DNA of 64,000 nt from Actinomycetes bacterium (GTDB taxonomy: Bacteria; Actinomycetota; Actinomycetes; Nanopelagicales; Nanopelagicaceae). The notes below the pieces were generated by a model. The model made no database searches. It saw only the letters and a list, made by a program, of their open reading frames with translations, and was not told where the DNA came from. Positions 30,275 through 39,776 of this stretch are shown one piece after another. Every line of letters starts with the position of its first letter. The stretch's first letter is position 1. The stretch covers positions 1 to 64,000 of the forward strand of contig BJFT01000004.1 in the NCBI GenBank assembly GCA_014190015.1, given 5' to 3'. Position numbers and translations under genes: made by a program.

Positions 30275-31266
30275 GATGAGCGCTCCCAAAAACTAGGTCC
30301 AACTGGTTCGTTGAATGGTTCTTTTGCAATTAGATACCCTTCGGAATCTAAGGCCAATGCTAATTGAGGTAGTGGTCTGGCCGCAGGTCCAAATAAGACC
30401 TTTGCAGCGCGGGTCACATCAAATGTTGATTGGTGACATGGACAGAGCAGGTGCTTTGTCTGTTGTTCATACAGCGCCACTGCGCAACCCATATGAGAAC
30501 AAATCTTTGAAAACGCAATGATGCCTTCGTGAGTCCAGGACAAACGCTCAGCGTCTAAGTTGAACTCTTCGGGACGCAGACGAATCAGTAAAACCGCATC
30601 TTTAGCAATGTCACTGAGTTTGTGGTGATCTTCACCAGGGGGAAGTTCAGGTAGAACTTGGGCTACTGCTCCAACTTCTAAATCTTCTGGCTTAATCGGA
30701 CGATCACCTGGATCTGTTACGAGTCGAGTACCAGCTTTCCAACTTGTTTTCGTAAGTGAATCTTCTGGAAGCGGACCTAGATCGCGTAGCAATAACAATG
30801 GAGATAGGCCAACTAAGCCGAGGGATAAACCGAGGGATCGCTTAATCAATGAACGACGACCTAATCCAGCAGCGGCTGCACCTTCCTTAGCTGTCTTAAC
30901 AAACTCTTTGCGATCTTCTTCAGTCGAACGAAATTCGTGGCGTTGCACGGTAACTTCGTTATCTGGCATGAGTGTTTTAGCCCAATGAATTGCGCCAATT
31001 CCAATGAAGAAAAGCGAGAAGGCAAGACCTAAACCTAAGAAAAGTTGATGAGCATTTGTGTTACCCATAACTGGTAAAAAGATGAAAATATCGTCTGGGA
31101 TCGCAACGTAGGAGAAGATAAAGAGAAGCGTTCCGAGGGATGAAAGAGAGAAAAGAATTGCGACTTGGCGCTCGGCTCTTTTGGCAGCGATCGGATCTTC
31201 ATCGGCTTTGCGATGAACATGTGGCGGAATTCCAGGATCTGAAATAGCTTCTAGTTCGTGTGCCAT
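30271..31266 (-). CDS. qcrA: Rieske iron-sulfur subunit of the bcc complex
   Basis: CSHMGC ... CPCHQSTFD Rieske motifs, three TM helices. Confidence 0.96.
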   Translation of the reverse strand: MAHELEAISDPGIPPHVHRKADEDPIAAKRAERQVAILFSLSSLGTLLFIFSYVAIPDDIFIFLPVMGNTNAHQLFLGLGLAFSLFFIGIGAIHWAKTLMPDNEVTVQRHEFRSTEEDRKEFVKTAKEGAAAAGLGRRSLIKRSLGLSLGLVGLSPLLLLRDLGPLPEDSLTKTSWKAGTRLVTDPGDRPIKPEDLEVGAVAQVLPELPPGEDHHKLSDIAKDAVLLIRLRPEEFNLDAERLSWTHEGIIAFSKICSHMGCAVALYEQQTKHLLCPCHQSTFDVTRAAKVLFGPAARPLPQLALALDSEGYLIAKEPFNEPVGPSFWERSS

Positions 31267-31273
31267 GTTTTCC

Positions 31274-32065
31274 TTATCTCGCCTTCATTGCAAGCCAGAC
31301 TGCAACGCCAATTAACATTCCAATTCCAAGTGTCCAAACAAGTAAGCCTTCAGTTACGGGACCAACTCTTCCAAGTGATGCACCGCCTAGTGCTGGTTCC
31401 GCTTCTGCAGCTTTAATCCATTTAATAATCGAGAGTTTTTCTTCTGGAGTAATAGTTTTATCGGAGAAAACCGGCATAGATTGTGGACCAGTGATCATCG
31501 CTTCATAAATATGAACAGGCTCTACGCCCATTACGGTAGGTGCGTATTTACCTTGCGTTAGTGCTCCACCTTGACCAGCAAAGTTATGGCACATAGCGCA
31601 GTTATTTCTAAAGAGTTCGCCACCTTCAGCAAGACTTCCATCTCGTTCATAATTGAGTAATTCATCGCCTGGAATTTCAGGTCCTGGTGCGAGGGATGCA
31701 ACATAAGCAGCGAGGGCTGCTACTTGTTCAGGTGTGTACACAGGTTCTTTGCGCATTGCTTGTGTGCTCATATCAGCCATTGGCATACGACCAGTTGCAA
31801 CTTGGAAATCAACAGATGCAGCACCTACGCCAATTAACGATGGTGCAATTGCACCACCTTCAGCATTTAGGCCGTGACATGAGGAGCAACCCTTCAAGAA
31901 GAGTTGCTTTCCTTCTTCAATAACAGCCGAACGAGCTAATGCGAGCGCTGACTTATTCGGTGTTGCACTTGCAACAGAAAAAGTCGTACCGATTGCCAAA
32001 AGCGCGAACACCAACAAAGTAGGTGCTGCAGCGCGATGTCTGCGGTATCGGGATAGTCGCTTCAC
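31274..32065 (-). CDS. qcrC: Diheme cytochrome c subunit of the bcc complex
   Basis: Two CXXCH motifs (CSSCH, CAMCH), N- and C-terminal TM helices. Confidence 0.96.
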   Translation of the reverse strand: MKRLSRYRRHRAAAPTLLVFALLAIGTTFSVASATPNKSALALARSAVIEEGKQLFLKGCSSCHGLNAEGGAIAPSLIGVGAASVDFQVATGRMPMADMSTQAMRKEPVYTPEQVAALAAYVASLAPGPEIPGDELLNYERDGSLAEGGELFRNNCAMCHNFAGQGGALTQGKYAPTVMGVEPVHIYEAMITGPQSMPVFSDKTITPEEKLSIIKWIKAAEAEPALGGASLGRVGPVTEGLLVWTLGIGMLIGVAVWLAMKAR

Positions 32066-32090
32066 ATTGTGCCTTTCGTTATCTTCATAA

Positions 32091-32714
32091 TTACTTGATC
32101 AAGTAAATTGCTGAAAAGAGTGCGATCCAAACAACATCGACGAAGTGCCAGTAGTAGGAAACCACAATCGCTGTTGTTGCTTGAGAATGAGTGAAGCGGC
32201 GAGCCTTAGCGACTCGCAACATCACGATAAGAAATGCAATAAGACCACCGGTTACGTGCAGACCATGGAAGCCAGTTGCGATGTAAAAAATAGAACCGTA
32301 AGCAGTTGATGACAGCGTCATGCCTTCTGAGACCAAGAGTGCGTATTCATATACCTGACCGGCGATGAAGAATGCACCCATAAGGAATGTGAGTGCGAAC
32401 CACTCGCGCATTCCCCATTTACTCATCTGCAAAAAACTACCTGTTCGCTTATTTTGAAAACGTTCTGCAGCGAAGACACCAAACTGACATGTAACTGATG
32501 AGAGAACCAGGATCGTTGTATTAAAAGCTGCAAATGGAATATTCAAGAGTTCAGATGATTCAAGCCAAATTGCTGGACCTTGAACAGCGCGAGTTGTGAA
32601 ATAAATTGCAAACAAACCTGCGAAAAACATTAACTCACTAGAGAGCCAAACAATGGTTCCAACTGCGACCAAGTTCGGGCGCGTGATTTTATGGGCTGTG
32701 GCTTCAGTGGACAT
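32091..32714 (-). CDS. ctaE: Cytochrome c oxidase subunit III
   Basis: [27 protein letters not shown]. Start set at MSTEATAHK. Confidence 0.95.
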   Translation of the reverse strand: MSTEATAHKITRPNLVAVGTIVWLSSELMFFAGLFAIYFTTRAVQGPAIWLESSELLNIPFAAFNTTILVLSSVTCQFGVFAAERFQNKRTGSFLQMSKWGMREWFALTFLMGAFFIAGQVYEYALLVSEGMTLSSTAYGSIFYIATGFHGLHVTGGLIAFLIVMLRVAKARRFTHSQATTAIVVSYYWHFVDVVWIALFSAIYLIK

Positions 32715-32848
32715 AGGGATGATTATTCCCGCAAAGGCGTCTGACTTCCACCGCCACCGACCTAGTTGCCCTCGGCATTTTCGCCTCAACTGGGTGAAAC
32801 GGGTCACTTCGAATTCTTGCTCTCAGAATGGAAACGAACTATTAGGAT

Positions 32849-33295
32849 ATGACCATGGTTTCAGAAGCATCTACGGCTCAAAAGAAGAAGCAGATCGCTA
32901 TTTATTCCGACGATAGTTCGGTCAGAGCTGCTGTAATTCTTGCCCTTGGAAATCGCATTGCCGAGGATTTACCTGAACATGAAATTCATGAATTTGCGAC
33001 GGGTGCGGCCCTTCGACAGTACATCGACCGCAAATCTCAAGATGGAACCTTCAAGATTGATTTATTTATTTTAGATGGCGAAGCGACCCCTGAAGGCGGA
33101 CTTGGAGTTGCACGTCAGTTAAAGGATGAAGTTTTTAACTGCCCACCCGTATTGGCGATTACAGGGCGCAAAGAGGATGCATGGCTTGCAGCATGGTCAA
33201 AAGTTGAAGCATCTGTAATTCACCCAATAGATCCATTCACTCTTGCTCGCACTGTCGCAGAATTGTTGCGCACCGGTTCACTCACTTCGGCGTAA
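32849..33295 (+). CDS. Response-regulator receiver-like protein (stand-alone, partly degenerate)
   Basis: IAIYSDDSSVR ... DLFILDGEATPEGG ... VLAITGR ... SVIHPIDPFTLARTV: REC-like layout with His where the conserved Lys is expected. Confidence 0.65.
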   Translation: MTMVSEASTAQKKKQIAIYSDDSSVRAAVILALGNRIAEDLPEHEIHEFATGAALRQYIDRKSQDGTFKIDLFILDGEATPEGGLGVARQLKDEVFNCPPVLAITGRKEDAWLAAWSKVEASVIHPIDPFTLARTVAELLRTGSLTSA

Positions 33296-33313
33296 TACTT
33301 AAAAAGCCCAATC

Positions 33314-34357
33314 ATGAGCGAAAGATGGAAAGACTCTGTCGCTGCTCTTGAATCTGGATTGAATTTAACGAGTGCTGATGCACAGTGGTTTATGCGCGAA
33401 ATTCTCGAGGGACGAGCAGAAGGCTCTGATCTTTCAGAGTTTTTGATAGCGCTAAAGAACAAGGGCGAGACATCAGATGAAGTTGGTGCCTTTGTTACAG
33501 AAATGTTTAATCACAGTGCGCCGATAAATATCACTCAAAGAGCTGTAGACACCGTTGGTACAGGTGGCGATGGCGCACACACAATTAACATCTCAACAAC
33601 TGCTGCCATCATTGCTGCAGCAGCTGGAGCACGTGTGGTCAAGCACGGAAATCGAGCATCATCTTCTAAATCTGGCGCCGCTGATTTACTCGAAGCCCTA
33701 GGTGTGAACATCTCCTTGGATGGCGCTGGTGTTGAGAAAACTGTTTCGGAATTGGGTATCGGTTTTTGTTTCGCGCAGAAATTTCATCCAGCTATGAAAA
33801 ATGCTGCAGCGGTGCGAAAAGAGTTAGGCGTGCCTACGGTTTTCAATATTTTGGGACCGTTGGCAAATCCAGCAAAGCCACAGGCTGCAGCCATTGGTGT
33901 TGCAAATGAACGGATGCACTTAGTTATGGCCCAAGTTTTAGGAGATCGTGGCGTAGATGGTTTTGTCTTTCGCGGAGATGATGGGTTGGATGAAATAACT
34001 TTGGCAACCACCACATCTGTTTTATCTATCGGTGATGGCACCATTGAAAGTGATCGCATTGAACCAGCTGATTTTGGTATCTCGACAGCTCCGATATCCG
34101 CACTTGTTGGGGGAGATGCGAATGAGAATGCGCGAATCACTCGAGCAATTTTTGGTGGCGAACGCGGGGCACCACGGGATGCAGTTCTCCTTAATGCCGC
34201 CGCTGCAATCGCGGCATATGAAGGAGACTTAAAGTTAGATATTCATGAACGTTTGCAAACGGCGTTAAAGCGCGCGACTGACGTGGTGGATACAGGTAAA
34301 GCAAGTGCATTGTTAAACCAGTGGGCAACGCTGACTCAAAACCTAGCGTCGAATTAA
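33314..34357 (+). CDS. trpD: Anthranilate phosphoribosyltransferase
   Basis: DTVGTGGDGAHTINIST, KHGNRASSSKSGAADLLEALG. Confidence 0.97.
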   Translation: MSERWKDSVAALESGLNLTSADAQWFMREILEGRAEGSDLSEFLIALKNKGETSDEVGAFVTEMFNHSAPINITQRAVDTVGTGGDGAHTINISTTAAIIAAAAGARVVKHGNRASSSKSGAADLLEALGVNISLDGAGVEKTVSELGIGFCFAQKFHPAMKNAAAVRKELGVPTVFNILGPLANPAKPQAAAIGVANERMHLVMAQVLGDRGVDGFVFRGDDGLDEITLATTTSVLSIGDGTIESDRIEPADFGISTAPISALVGGDANENARITRAIFGGERGAPRDAVLLNAAAAIAAYEGDLKLDIHERLQTALKRATDVVDTGKASALLNQWATLTQNLASN

Positions 34358-34379
34358 TTCGCGGCGTACTCTTTCTCGC

Positions 34380-35147
34380 ATGGGAGTTATAGGCGCACCA
34401 GTTGGTTACTTAGATGATTTTGCTGCAACCGGAACAGGTGCAACAAAAGAAGTAGGAATTCTCTTGGTCCACGGTTTTACTGGCTCCCCATCATCGATGC
34501 GCCCTTGGGCAGAGTTCATGCATCAACAGGGATACACAGTTCGTGTGCCGCGATTGCCGGGCCACGGAACCAAACCTGAGGATCTCAACAATGTTAAATG
34601 GCAAGAGTGGCCCCGAAAAATTGAGAGTGAACTGCGAGAACTTCAAAAGAGCTGTTCAAAGATATTTGTATTCGGTCTGTCAATGGGCGGCGGTTTAACT
34701 CTTTATACGACTCAGAATCATCAGGAGAAAATAAGCGGAATTGTCTTGGTTAATCCCATGATTCACATCCCTCACGTCACCCCAACTATGGCGAAAATTT
34801 TGTCAAAGTTCCAGAAAATGCGCTCTGCAGTTGGCAACGACATTAAACGCAAGAACGTGACGGAATATGCCTACGACGCTAATCCAATAGTTGGAATTTA
34901 TGAGCTCACAAAAATGCTCAAAGTAACTCGAGCGAACCTCGCAAAAGTGAGCATCCCTACACTGCTATTTCACAGCACCGAAGATCATGTGCTTCCGGTG
35001 TCGAACACAGAGATTATTCTCGAAGGGATTTCTTCAAAGGACAAAGAGCGCGTAGAGCTTACAAATAGTTACCACGTTGCCACATTGGATCATGACATGG
35101 AGATCATTTTTGAAAAATCGCTCATTTTTGTGAAAGAGCGGTCTTAA
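34380..35147 (+). CDS. Alpha/beta-hydrolase (carboxylesterase/monoacylglycerol-lipase-like)
   Basis: LLVHGFTGSPSSM, GLSMGGGL nucleophile elbow, SYHVATLDHD. Confidence 0.9.
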   Translation: MGVIGAPVGYLDDFAATGTGATKEVGILLVHGFTGSPSSMRPWAEFMHQQGYTVRVPRLPGHGTKPEDLNNVKWQEWPRKIESELRELQKSCSKIFVFGLSMGGGLTLYTTQNHQEKISGIVLVNPMIHIPHVTPTMAKILSKFQKMRSAVGNDIKRKNVTEYAYDANPIVGIYELTKMLKVTRANLAKVSIPTLLFHSTEDHVLPVSNTEIILEGISSKDKERVELTNSYHVATLDHDMEIIFEKSLIFVKERS

Positions 35148-35673
35148 CCATCTTAATCAGGATTTTTTCGTCGACTTCCCAATCATTCGGCACGGCAACT
35201 GTCTTCTTATTGACCTTGTAACCCTTAAGTTGCGGCGCCATTTTCTTAATTACTTCAGAATCAAAGGGCGCAATCAAAATATGGTTTGTTGCAACGGATG
35301 CACCGAAAACATAATGAGTGCCTTTTCGTAGCATTGGCTGATTCCATGCCGTAACGAGTTCTAATTCAGGGTACTTCGCCTTAAGAATTCTAAATACTTT
35401 CCTAAGAGTTTTGGCTTGGACAGGATCTATTGATTTGAAGTAATCACTAGGTGTTTCAAACTTACGTGTCGTAGTTGATCCTCGAGAGAACATAACTAGG
35501 GCATTGGCATGCGCTTGTGAGAATCCATAGTTTTCTCGTAGGTGAGCTATCTGTTCTGGATACTTCTTATCTTTGATTGAGGCCATGACCTTAAACCAGT
35601 ACTTCATAGGTTCGCCGTACTTCTTCTCGATAAGCGGAAAATGCGCTTCTCGGCTCGGGTCTTTAGTAGGCAT
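35122..35673 (-). CDS. DUF4287 / DUF1801-like domain protein
   Basis: N-terminal DUF4287-like PEQIAHLRENYGFSQAHANALVM and C-terminal DUF1801-like region. Start set at MPTKDPSRE. Confidence 0.65.
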   Translation of the reverse strand: MPTKDPSREAHFPLIEKKYGEPMKYWFKVMASIKDKKYPEQIAHLRENYGFSQAHANALVMFSRGSTTTRKFETPSDYFKSIDPVQAKTLRKVFRILKAKYPELELVTAWNQPMLRKGTHYVFGASVATNHILIAPFDSEVIKKMAPQLKGYKVNKKTVAVPNDWEVDEKILIKMVKTALSQK

Positions 35674-35704
35674 GGTTAAATAATAATACGGATACCATTG
35701 CGTT

Positions 35705-36028
35705 ATGACATGGATCCTTTTGGCAATTGCTATCGGGGCCGAAATCGTCGGGACTTTGTTACTCAAACTCAGTGATGGTTTTACAAAGTTGTGGCCATCA
35801 ATTGGCGTTCTCTTGGGCTACTTCACTGCCTTTGCGCTCTTGTCTCAATCCCTTAAGAAAATTGATGTCGGGATTACATATGCAATTTGGTCAGGCTTTG
35901 GAATCATCGGTGCTGCAATTGGCGGAATGATTTTTTTCAATCAGGAATTAACCAAGTTAAACATTATTGGCATGACAATCATCATTGCTGGCGTTGTGAT
36001 CATGAATCTTGGGGGAGTAAGCCATTAA
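35705..36028 (+). CDS. SMR-family small multidrug transporter
   Basis: 4-TM, IGAEIVGTLLLKLSDGFT with conserved Glu, GITYAIWSG. Confidence 0.92.
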   Translation: MTWILLAIAIGAEIVGTLLLKLSDGFTKLWPSIGVLLGYFTAFALLSQSLKKIDVGITYAIWSGFGIIGAAIGGMIFFNQELTKLNIIGMTIIIAGVVIMNLGGVSH

Positions 36029-36652
36029 ATGTATATACCTAGACATTTTGCTGTTGAAGATGAAGTTGCACAAAGTTTCTTAAGCAATTTAAAGAGTGGT
36101 CACTTAGTCACCAATACCAGTCTTGGAATTTTATCCACACTCATACCCGTTACTTTTGATGCAAAGCGTAATTCGATAATTGCACATTTAGCTCGCAGCA
36201 ATTCGCAGTGGTCAGAAAAAACCAATCAAGAAGCACTCTTTATCAGCGCACCAGTGGACGCATACATTTCACCGAGCTGGTACGCCTCAAAGCAAGAGCA
36301 CGGAAAAGTTGTTCCAACTTGGGATTACATGTTGGCCCATGTTTATGGTGCCTTAGTAATTCACGATGATTTGGAGTGGCTCCGCACAGCAGTATCTGAT
36401 TTGACTGATGCCTTTGAATCCGGACGAGAAAAGCCCTGGAAGTTAGAAGAGGCACCAGACGATTATGTGGCGGGACAATTGCGAGCAATCGTTGGCGTCG
36501 AACTCAAAGTTTCTCGCTTGGAGGTTTCATTTAAAATGAGTCAGAATAAAACAAAAGCTGACCTCGATGGTGTTATCGCAGGTTTACGTGTAGATAAACG
36601 CGAAGATGCCGCGAATGAAGTTAAAGGTTTGCGTCCGGAAAAAAAGAATTGA
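36029..36652 (+). CDS. FMN-binding negative transcriptional regulator (PaiB-like)
   Basis: MYIPRHFAVEDE, YISPSWYASKQEHGKVVPTWDY motif. Confidence 0.9.
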   Translation: MYIPRHFAVEDEVAQSFLSNLKSGHLVTNTSLGILSTLIPVTFDAKRNSIIAHLARSNSQWSEKTNQEALFISAPVDAYISPSWYASKQEHGKVVPTWDYMLAHVYGALVIHDDLEWLRTAVSDLTDAFESGREKPWKLEEAPDDYVAGQLRAIVGVELKVSRLEVSFKMSQNKTKADLDGVIAGLRVDKREDAANEVKGLRPEKKN

Positions 36653-37221
36653 AGATGAAGTTATTTGGATTGCGCAAGACGGTAGCAATTGTCGCAACTT
36701 TAAACTTGCTTTATTTTTTGGTTGAGTTTTCCTTCGCACAAATCTTTGGATCGCTCTCATTGCTCTCAGATAGCTTGGATTTCTTAGAGGATGCGTCGAT
36801 TAATATTCTGATATTTATTGCTTTTGCTTGGTCGGTAATGGCTCGAAAAGTTCTCAGTTATGTTCTGGCTTTTTTACTCCTAATTCCTGGAGTCCTATTT
36901 ATCTACTCGGCAATTTCAAGACTAAATGATCCAGTAGTGCCAAATGGTCGCGGCATGTCGATCATCGGAATTGGTGCATTAATTATTAATTTATATTGCG
37001 CATATATTTTAGTTAAACATAAGACAGAAGAGGGTGGGTTAGCCAAAGCTGCCTATTTATCTGCGCGAAATGATGCCCTTGCCAATGTTTTGATTATTTG
37101 CGCCGGCGTTATTACTCTTTTTTGGCGCAGTCAGATTCCAGATCTGTTAATTGGATTAGTCATTTTTACGATGAACTTTGATGCGGCTGTTCAGGTAGTT
37201 AAATCACAGCGGCGAAAGTAG
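36649..37221 (+). CDS. Cation-efflux (CDF) family transporter, membrane domain only
   Basis: LLSDSLDFLEDA and SARNDALANVL resemble CDF metal-site helices. No cytosolic C-terminal domain. Start TTG 36649 or ATG 36655. Confidence 0.7.
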   Translation: MKMKLFGLRKTVAIVATLNLLYFLVEFSFAQIFGSLSLLSDSLDFLEDASINILIFIAFAWSVMARKVLSYVLAFLLLIPGVLFIYSAISRLNDPVVPNGRGMSIIGIGALIINLYCAYILVKHKTEEGGLAKAAYLSARNDALANVLIICAGVITLFWRSQIPDLLIGLVIFTMNFDAAVQVVKSQRRK

Positions 37222-37224
37222 TAG

Positions 37225-37296
37225 TGGACGATACTGGGATCGAACCAGTGACCCCCACAATGTCAATGTGGTGCTCTACCGCTGAGCCAATCGTCC
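37225..37296 (-). tRNA. tRNA-Val (GAC)
   Basis: Acceptor GGACGAT/ATCGTCC, GGTTCGATCCC T-arm, anticodon stem-loop CACATTGACATTGTG. Confidence 0.95.
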
Positions 37297-37325
37297 TTAG
37301 GTGGAAGAACTATACAACAGCCAAA

Positions 37326-37673
37326 TTAGCGACCGAAATCGTCCTCGATACGCTCAATATCATCTTCGCCAAAGTACGTTCCAGTTTGAACTTCAATGAA
37401 AACAACTTCATTGCTTCCGATGTTTGCAATTCGGTGTAGTTGACCCTTAGCAATCGAAATCGTGTCACCGGAGGAAAGCTTTGAAACTTTTCCTTCTAAC
37501 GTAACTTCAGCATCGCCTTGAACAATGAACCAGTGTTCGGCTCGTTTTTGGTGGCGTTGGTAAGAAAGTCGTTTTCCTGGCAAAACATAAATGCACTTTG
37601 TTTTATGAATTGCACTCTCTTGTAAGATTTCAAAACGACCCCACGGACGTTGTGACTCATCTTCGGAATTCAT
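37326..37673 (-). CDS. Cupin-domain mannose-6-phosphate isomerase-like protein
   Basis: RPWGRFEIL ... LPGKRLSYQRHQKRAEHWFIVQGDAEVTL ... typical type II PMI cupin. Confidence 0.88.
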   Translation of the reverse strand: MNSEDESQRPWGRFEILQESAIHKTKCIYVLPGKRLSYQRHQKRAEHWFIVQGDAEVTLEGKVSKLSSGDTISIAKGQLHRIANIGSNEVVFIEVQTGTYFGEDDIERIEDDFGR

Positions 37674-37731
37674 AGAGAGATTCTTTCATTCTTATTGGTC
37701 AATGGTCATGCTTATTCATATTGATTAGTAA

Positions 37732-37805
37732 TGGAGGTGGAAACGGGATTTGAACCCGTGTAGAGGGATTTGCAGTCCCTTGCCTCGCCTCTCGGCCATT
37801 CCACC
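37732..37805 (-). tRNA. tRNA-Cys (GCA), CCA encoded
   Basis: Acceptor GGTGGAA/TTCCACC, discriminator U, anticodon loop CTGCAAA, 3' CCA present in DNA. Confidence 0.95.
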
Positions 37806-37867
37806 ATAGAAAGACCGCCACTTTTATCTTTTACATTTGTAAAGATCTGTAAGTGGCGGTGAATCAG

Positions 37868-37940
37868 AGCGGACGACCGGGTTCGAACCGGCGACCTGAA
37901 CCTTGGCAAGGTTCCGCGCTACCAACTGCGCTACGTCCGC
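37868..37940 (-). tRNA. tRNA-Gly (GCC)
   Basis: Acceptor GCGGACG/CGTCCGC, T-arm GGTTCGAACC, anticodon loop TTGCCAA. Confidence 0.95.
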
Positions 37941-38012
37941 GTATTGCAGGGCAAAATCTATCGCATGAGTGCGTAAGAGCCAAAGCGAGTGGCTAACGAC
38001 TAAGTTGTCCGC

Positions 38013-39008
38013 ATGAACGCAGGGGTTGAGCCGATCTTTTGGATGGGCAATCGGTTTGCAACTGGTTTGCAGCTGGTGACGCACGACCCCCGAGAAATTA
38101 CTGCAGATGGTTTCTGGGCTGTATCCATTTCATTTGAAGGCCAATGGACATGTGCAAAATTCTCTGAAGTAAAGCAATCCGAATTTATTTCTGAGGGTTC
38201 TGCATTTGTTACGGACGAGTTTGTGTCTTCAATGAATCAACAGGATTACGTTTCGTATGTATCTGGCATTCAAGAAGACATATCTGCTGGTGAGGTTTAT
38301 CAGGTAAACGCATGTCGGATTCTGAGCGCAACTATTGCCCCTGATTTTTCTCTGTCGCCGCTCTTTTCTTCAATTCTCAATAACAATCCGGCGCCATACG
38401 CCTCCTATCTTCGAATACCTGGACTTGAAATTGCATCAGCTTCACCTGAGCTCTTTCTAAAACGGAGTGGTTCAAAGGTAACTTCATCTCCAATTAAGGG
38501 CACAAGACCTTCTGGGGGATCTGATTTCGGAAGCAAGGATCAAGCCGAAAATATAATGATTGTTGATTTGATTCGAAATGATCTTGGTCAAATTTGCAAA
38601 GATGGTTCTATCGATGTCCCACGTTTATTAGCAGTGGAAGTGCACCCCGGACTAGATCATTTGGTTTCAGATGTCACTGGTGAGTTGAAGGATGATTTGA
38701 ATTGGCAACAAGTTATTACTCCGCTGCTGCCACCAGGATCTGTCAGTGGTGCACCTAAATCATCTGCTATTCGGATAATTGCAGAGCATGAAAATAATCG
38801 TGGACCTTATTGCGGAGCATTAGGTTGGATCCAAGGTGATTCATGTGAATTAGCCGTTGCAATCAGAACTTTTTGGAAAGATGGCAATGTTTTGAAATTT
38901 GGAACAGGCGCAGGAATAACATGGGCCAGTGACCCCCAATCTGAATGGGAAGAAACAGAGCTAAAGGCCCAGCGGCTGGTCAAGATTGCATCAGGAGAGA
39001 TTTTATGA
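38013..39008 (+). CDS. pabB: Aminodeoxychorismate synthase component I / anthranilate synthase component I family
   Basis: SSPIKGTRPSGG, ENIMIVDLIRNDLGQIC, PPGSVSGAPK. Followed by a pabC-like gene. Confidence 0.88.
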   Translation: MNAGVEPIFWMGNRFATGLQLVTHDPREITADGFWAVSISFEGQWTCAKFSEVKQSEFISEGSAFVTDEFVSSMNQQDYVSYVSGIQEDISAGEVYQVNACRILSATIAPDFSLSPLFSSILNNNPAPYASYLRIPGLEIASASPELFLKRSGSKVTSSPIKGTRPSGGSDFGSKDQAENIMIVDLIRNDLGQICKDGSIDVPRLLAVEVHPGLDHLVSDVTGELKDDLNWQQVITPLLPPGSVSGAPKSSAIRIIAEHENNRGPYCGALGWIQGDSCELAVAIRTFWKDGNVLKFGTGAGITWASDPQSEWEETELKAQRLVKIASGEIL

Positions 39009-39772
39009 AGATTTGGTTCAATGATGCATTAGTTGATGCGCAATCAGATCTCCTCGCAGCAGATAACTGGCCAGAAGGTTTTGGCGTCTTCGAAACCATT
39101 AAAACTGTTGATGGAATTCCGTATGCATTAAATAGGCATATGCGAAGAGCACTTGATGCAGGGGCACGGGTTGGCGTTTCTATTCCTAATGAAGAACGCG
39201 TACGTACAGCAATAGATGTTTTACTTGCCGAAGTTAGCCATCCGATCGGCAGATTGCGTTTACTTTTTAAAAATGATGGCACATTTATTGCAACTCACGA
39301 CGCATATACCGAAATTAACCACAACTTAAAGTTGTGTACACATTCGGTACGCATTGATATTCAAGGAGTACCGAGTAAAACGTTTCCATATACCTCTCGT
39401 TTAGAAATTTTAGAATCTGCAAAATCTCGTGGATGCGACGAAGCGATAGTCATCAACAGCAATCACGAAGTTTGCGAAGCTGCTGTTTCGAACCTGATTT
39501 TTTACACGAACGGCATGTGGGTTACTCCACCAATTGTTCAGGGGGTTCTGCCGGGAGTTATGCGCGCTTTAGTTGTCGAAAATTTGCCAGTGAAGGTCAG
39601 AAAAATAGACACGAATGACCTCTCGCATGTGCAGGCAGCATTAGTGATTTCAAGTTTGAAAATAGCGATACCTGTTCAGAGCATTGATGGGCGAGTGATG
39701 CCGGATCTGCCAATTAGTGAATTGTTTGCGCAACAAATCCGAGAAATGGCAGTACGGACTTCGGTAGGCTAG
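39005..39772 (+). CDS. pabC: Class IV aminotransferase (4-amino-4-deoxychorismate lyase-like)
   Basis: [14 protein letters not shown]-terminal [17 protein letters not shown]. Start set at MKIWFNDA (ATGA overlap). Confidence 0.82.
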   Translation: MKIWFNDALVDAQSDLLAADNWPEGFGVFETIKTVDGIPYALNRHMRRALDAGARVGVSIPNEERVRTAIDVLLAEVSHPIGRLRLLFKNDGTFIATHDAYTEINHNLKLCTHSVRIDIQGVPSKTFPYTSRLEILESAKSRGCDEAIVINSNHEVCEAAVSNLIFYTNGMWVTPPIVQGVLPGVMRALVVENLPVKVRKIDTNDLSHVQAALVISSLKIAIPVQSIDGRVMPDLPISELFAQQIREMAVRTSVG

Positions 39773-39776
39773 GGGC

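Noticed and set aside
37225-37940. tRNA cluster as a possible integration hotspot with mobile cargo
   Set aside because: Flanking genes are ordinary (cupin isomerase, CDF transporter, pabB); no integrase or duplicated tRNA 3' end seen.
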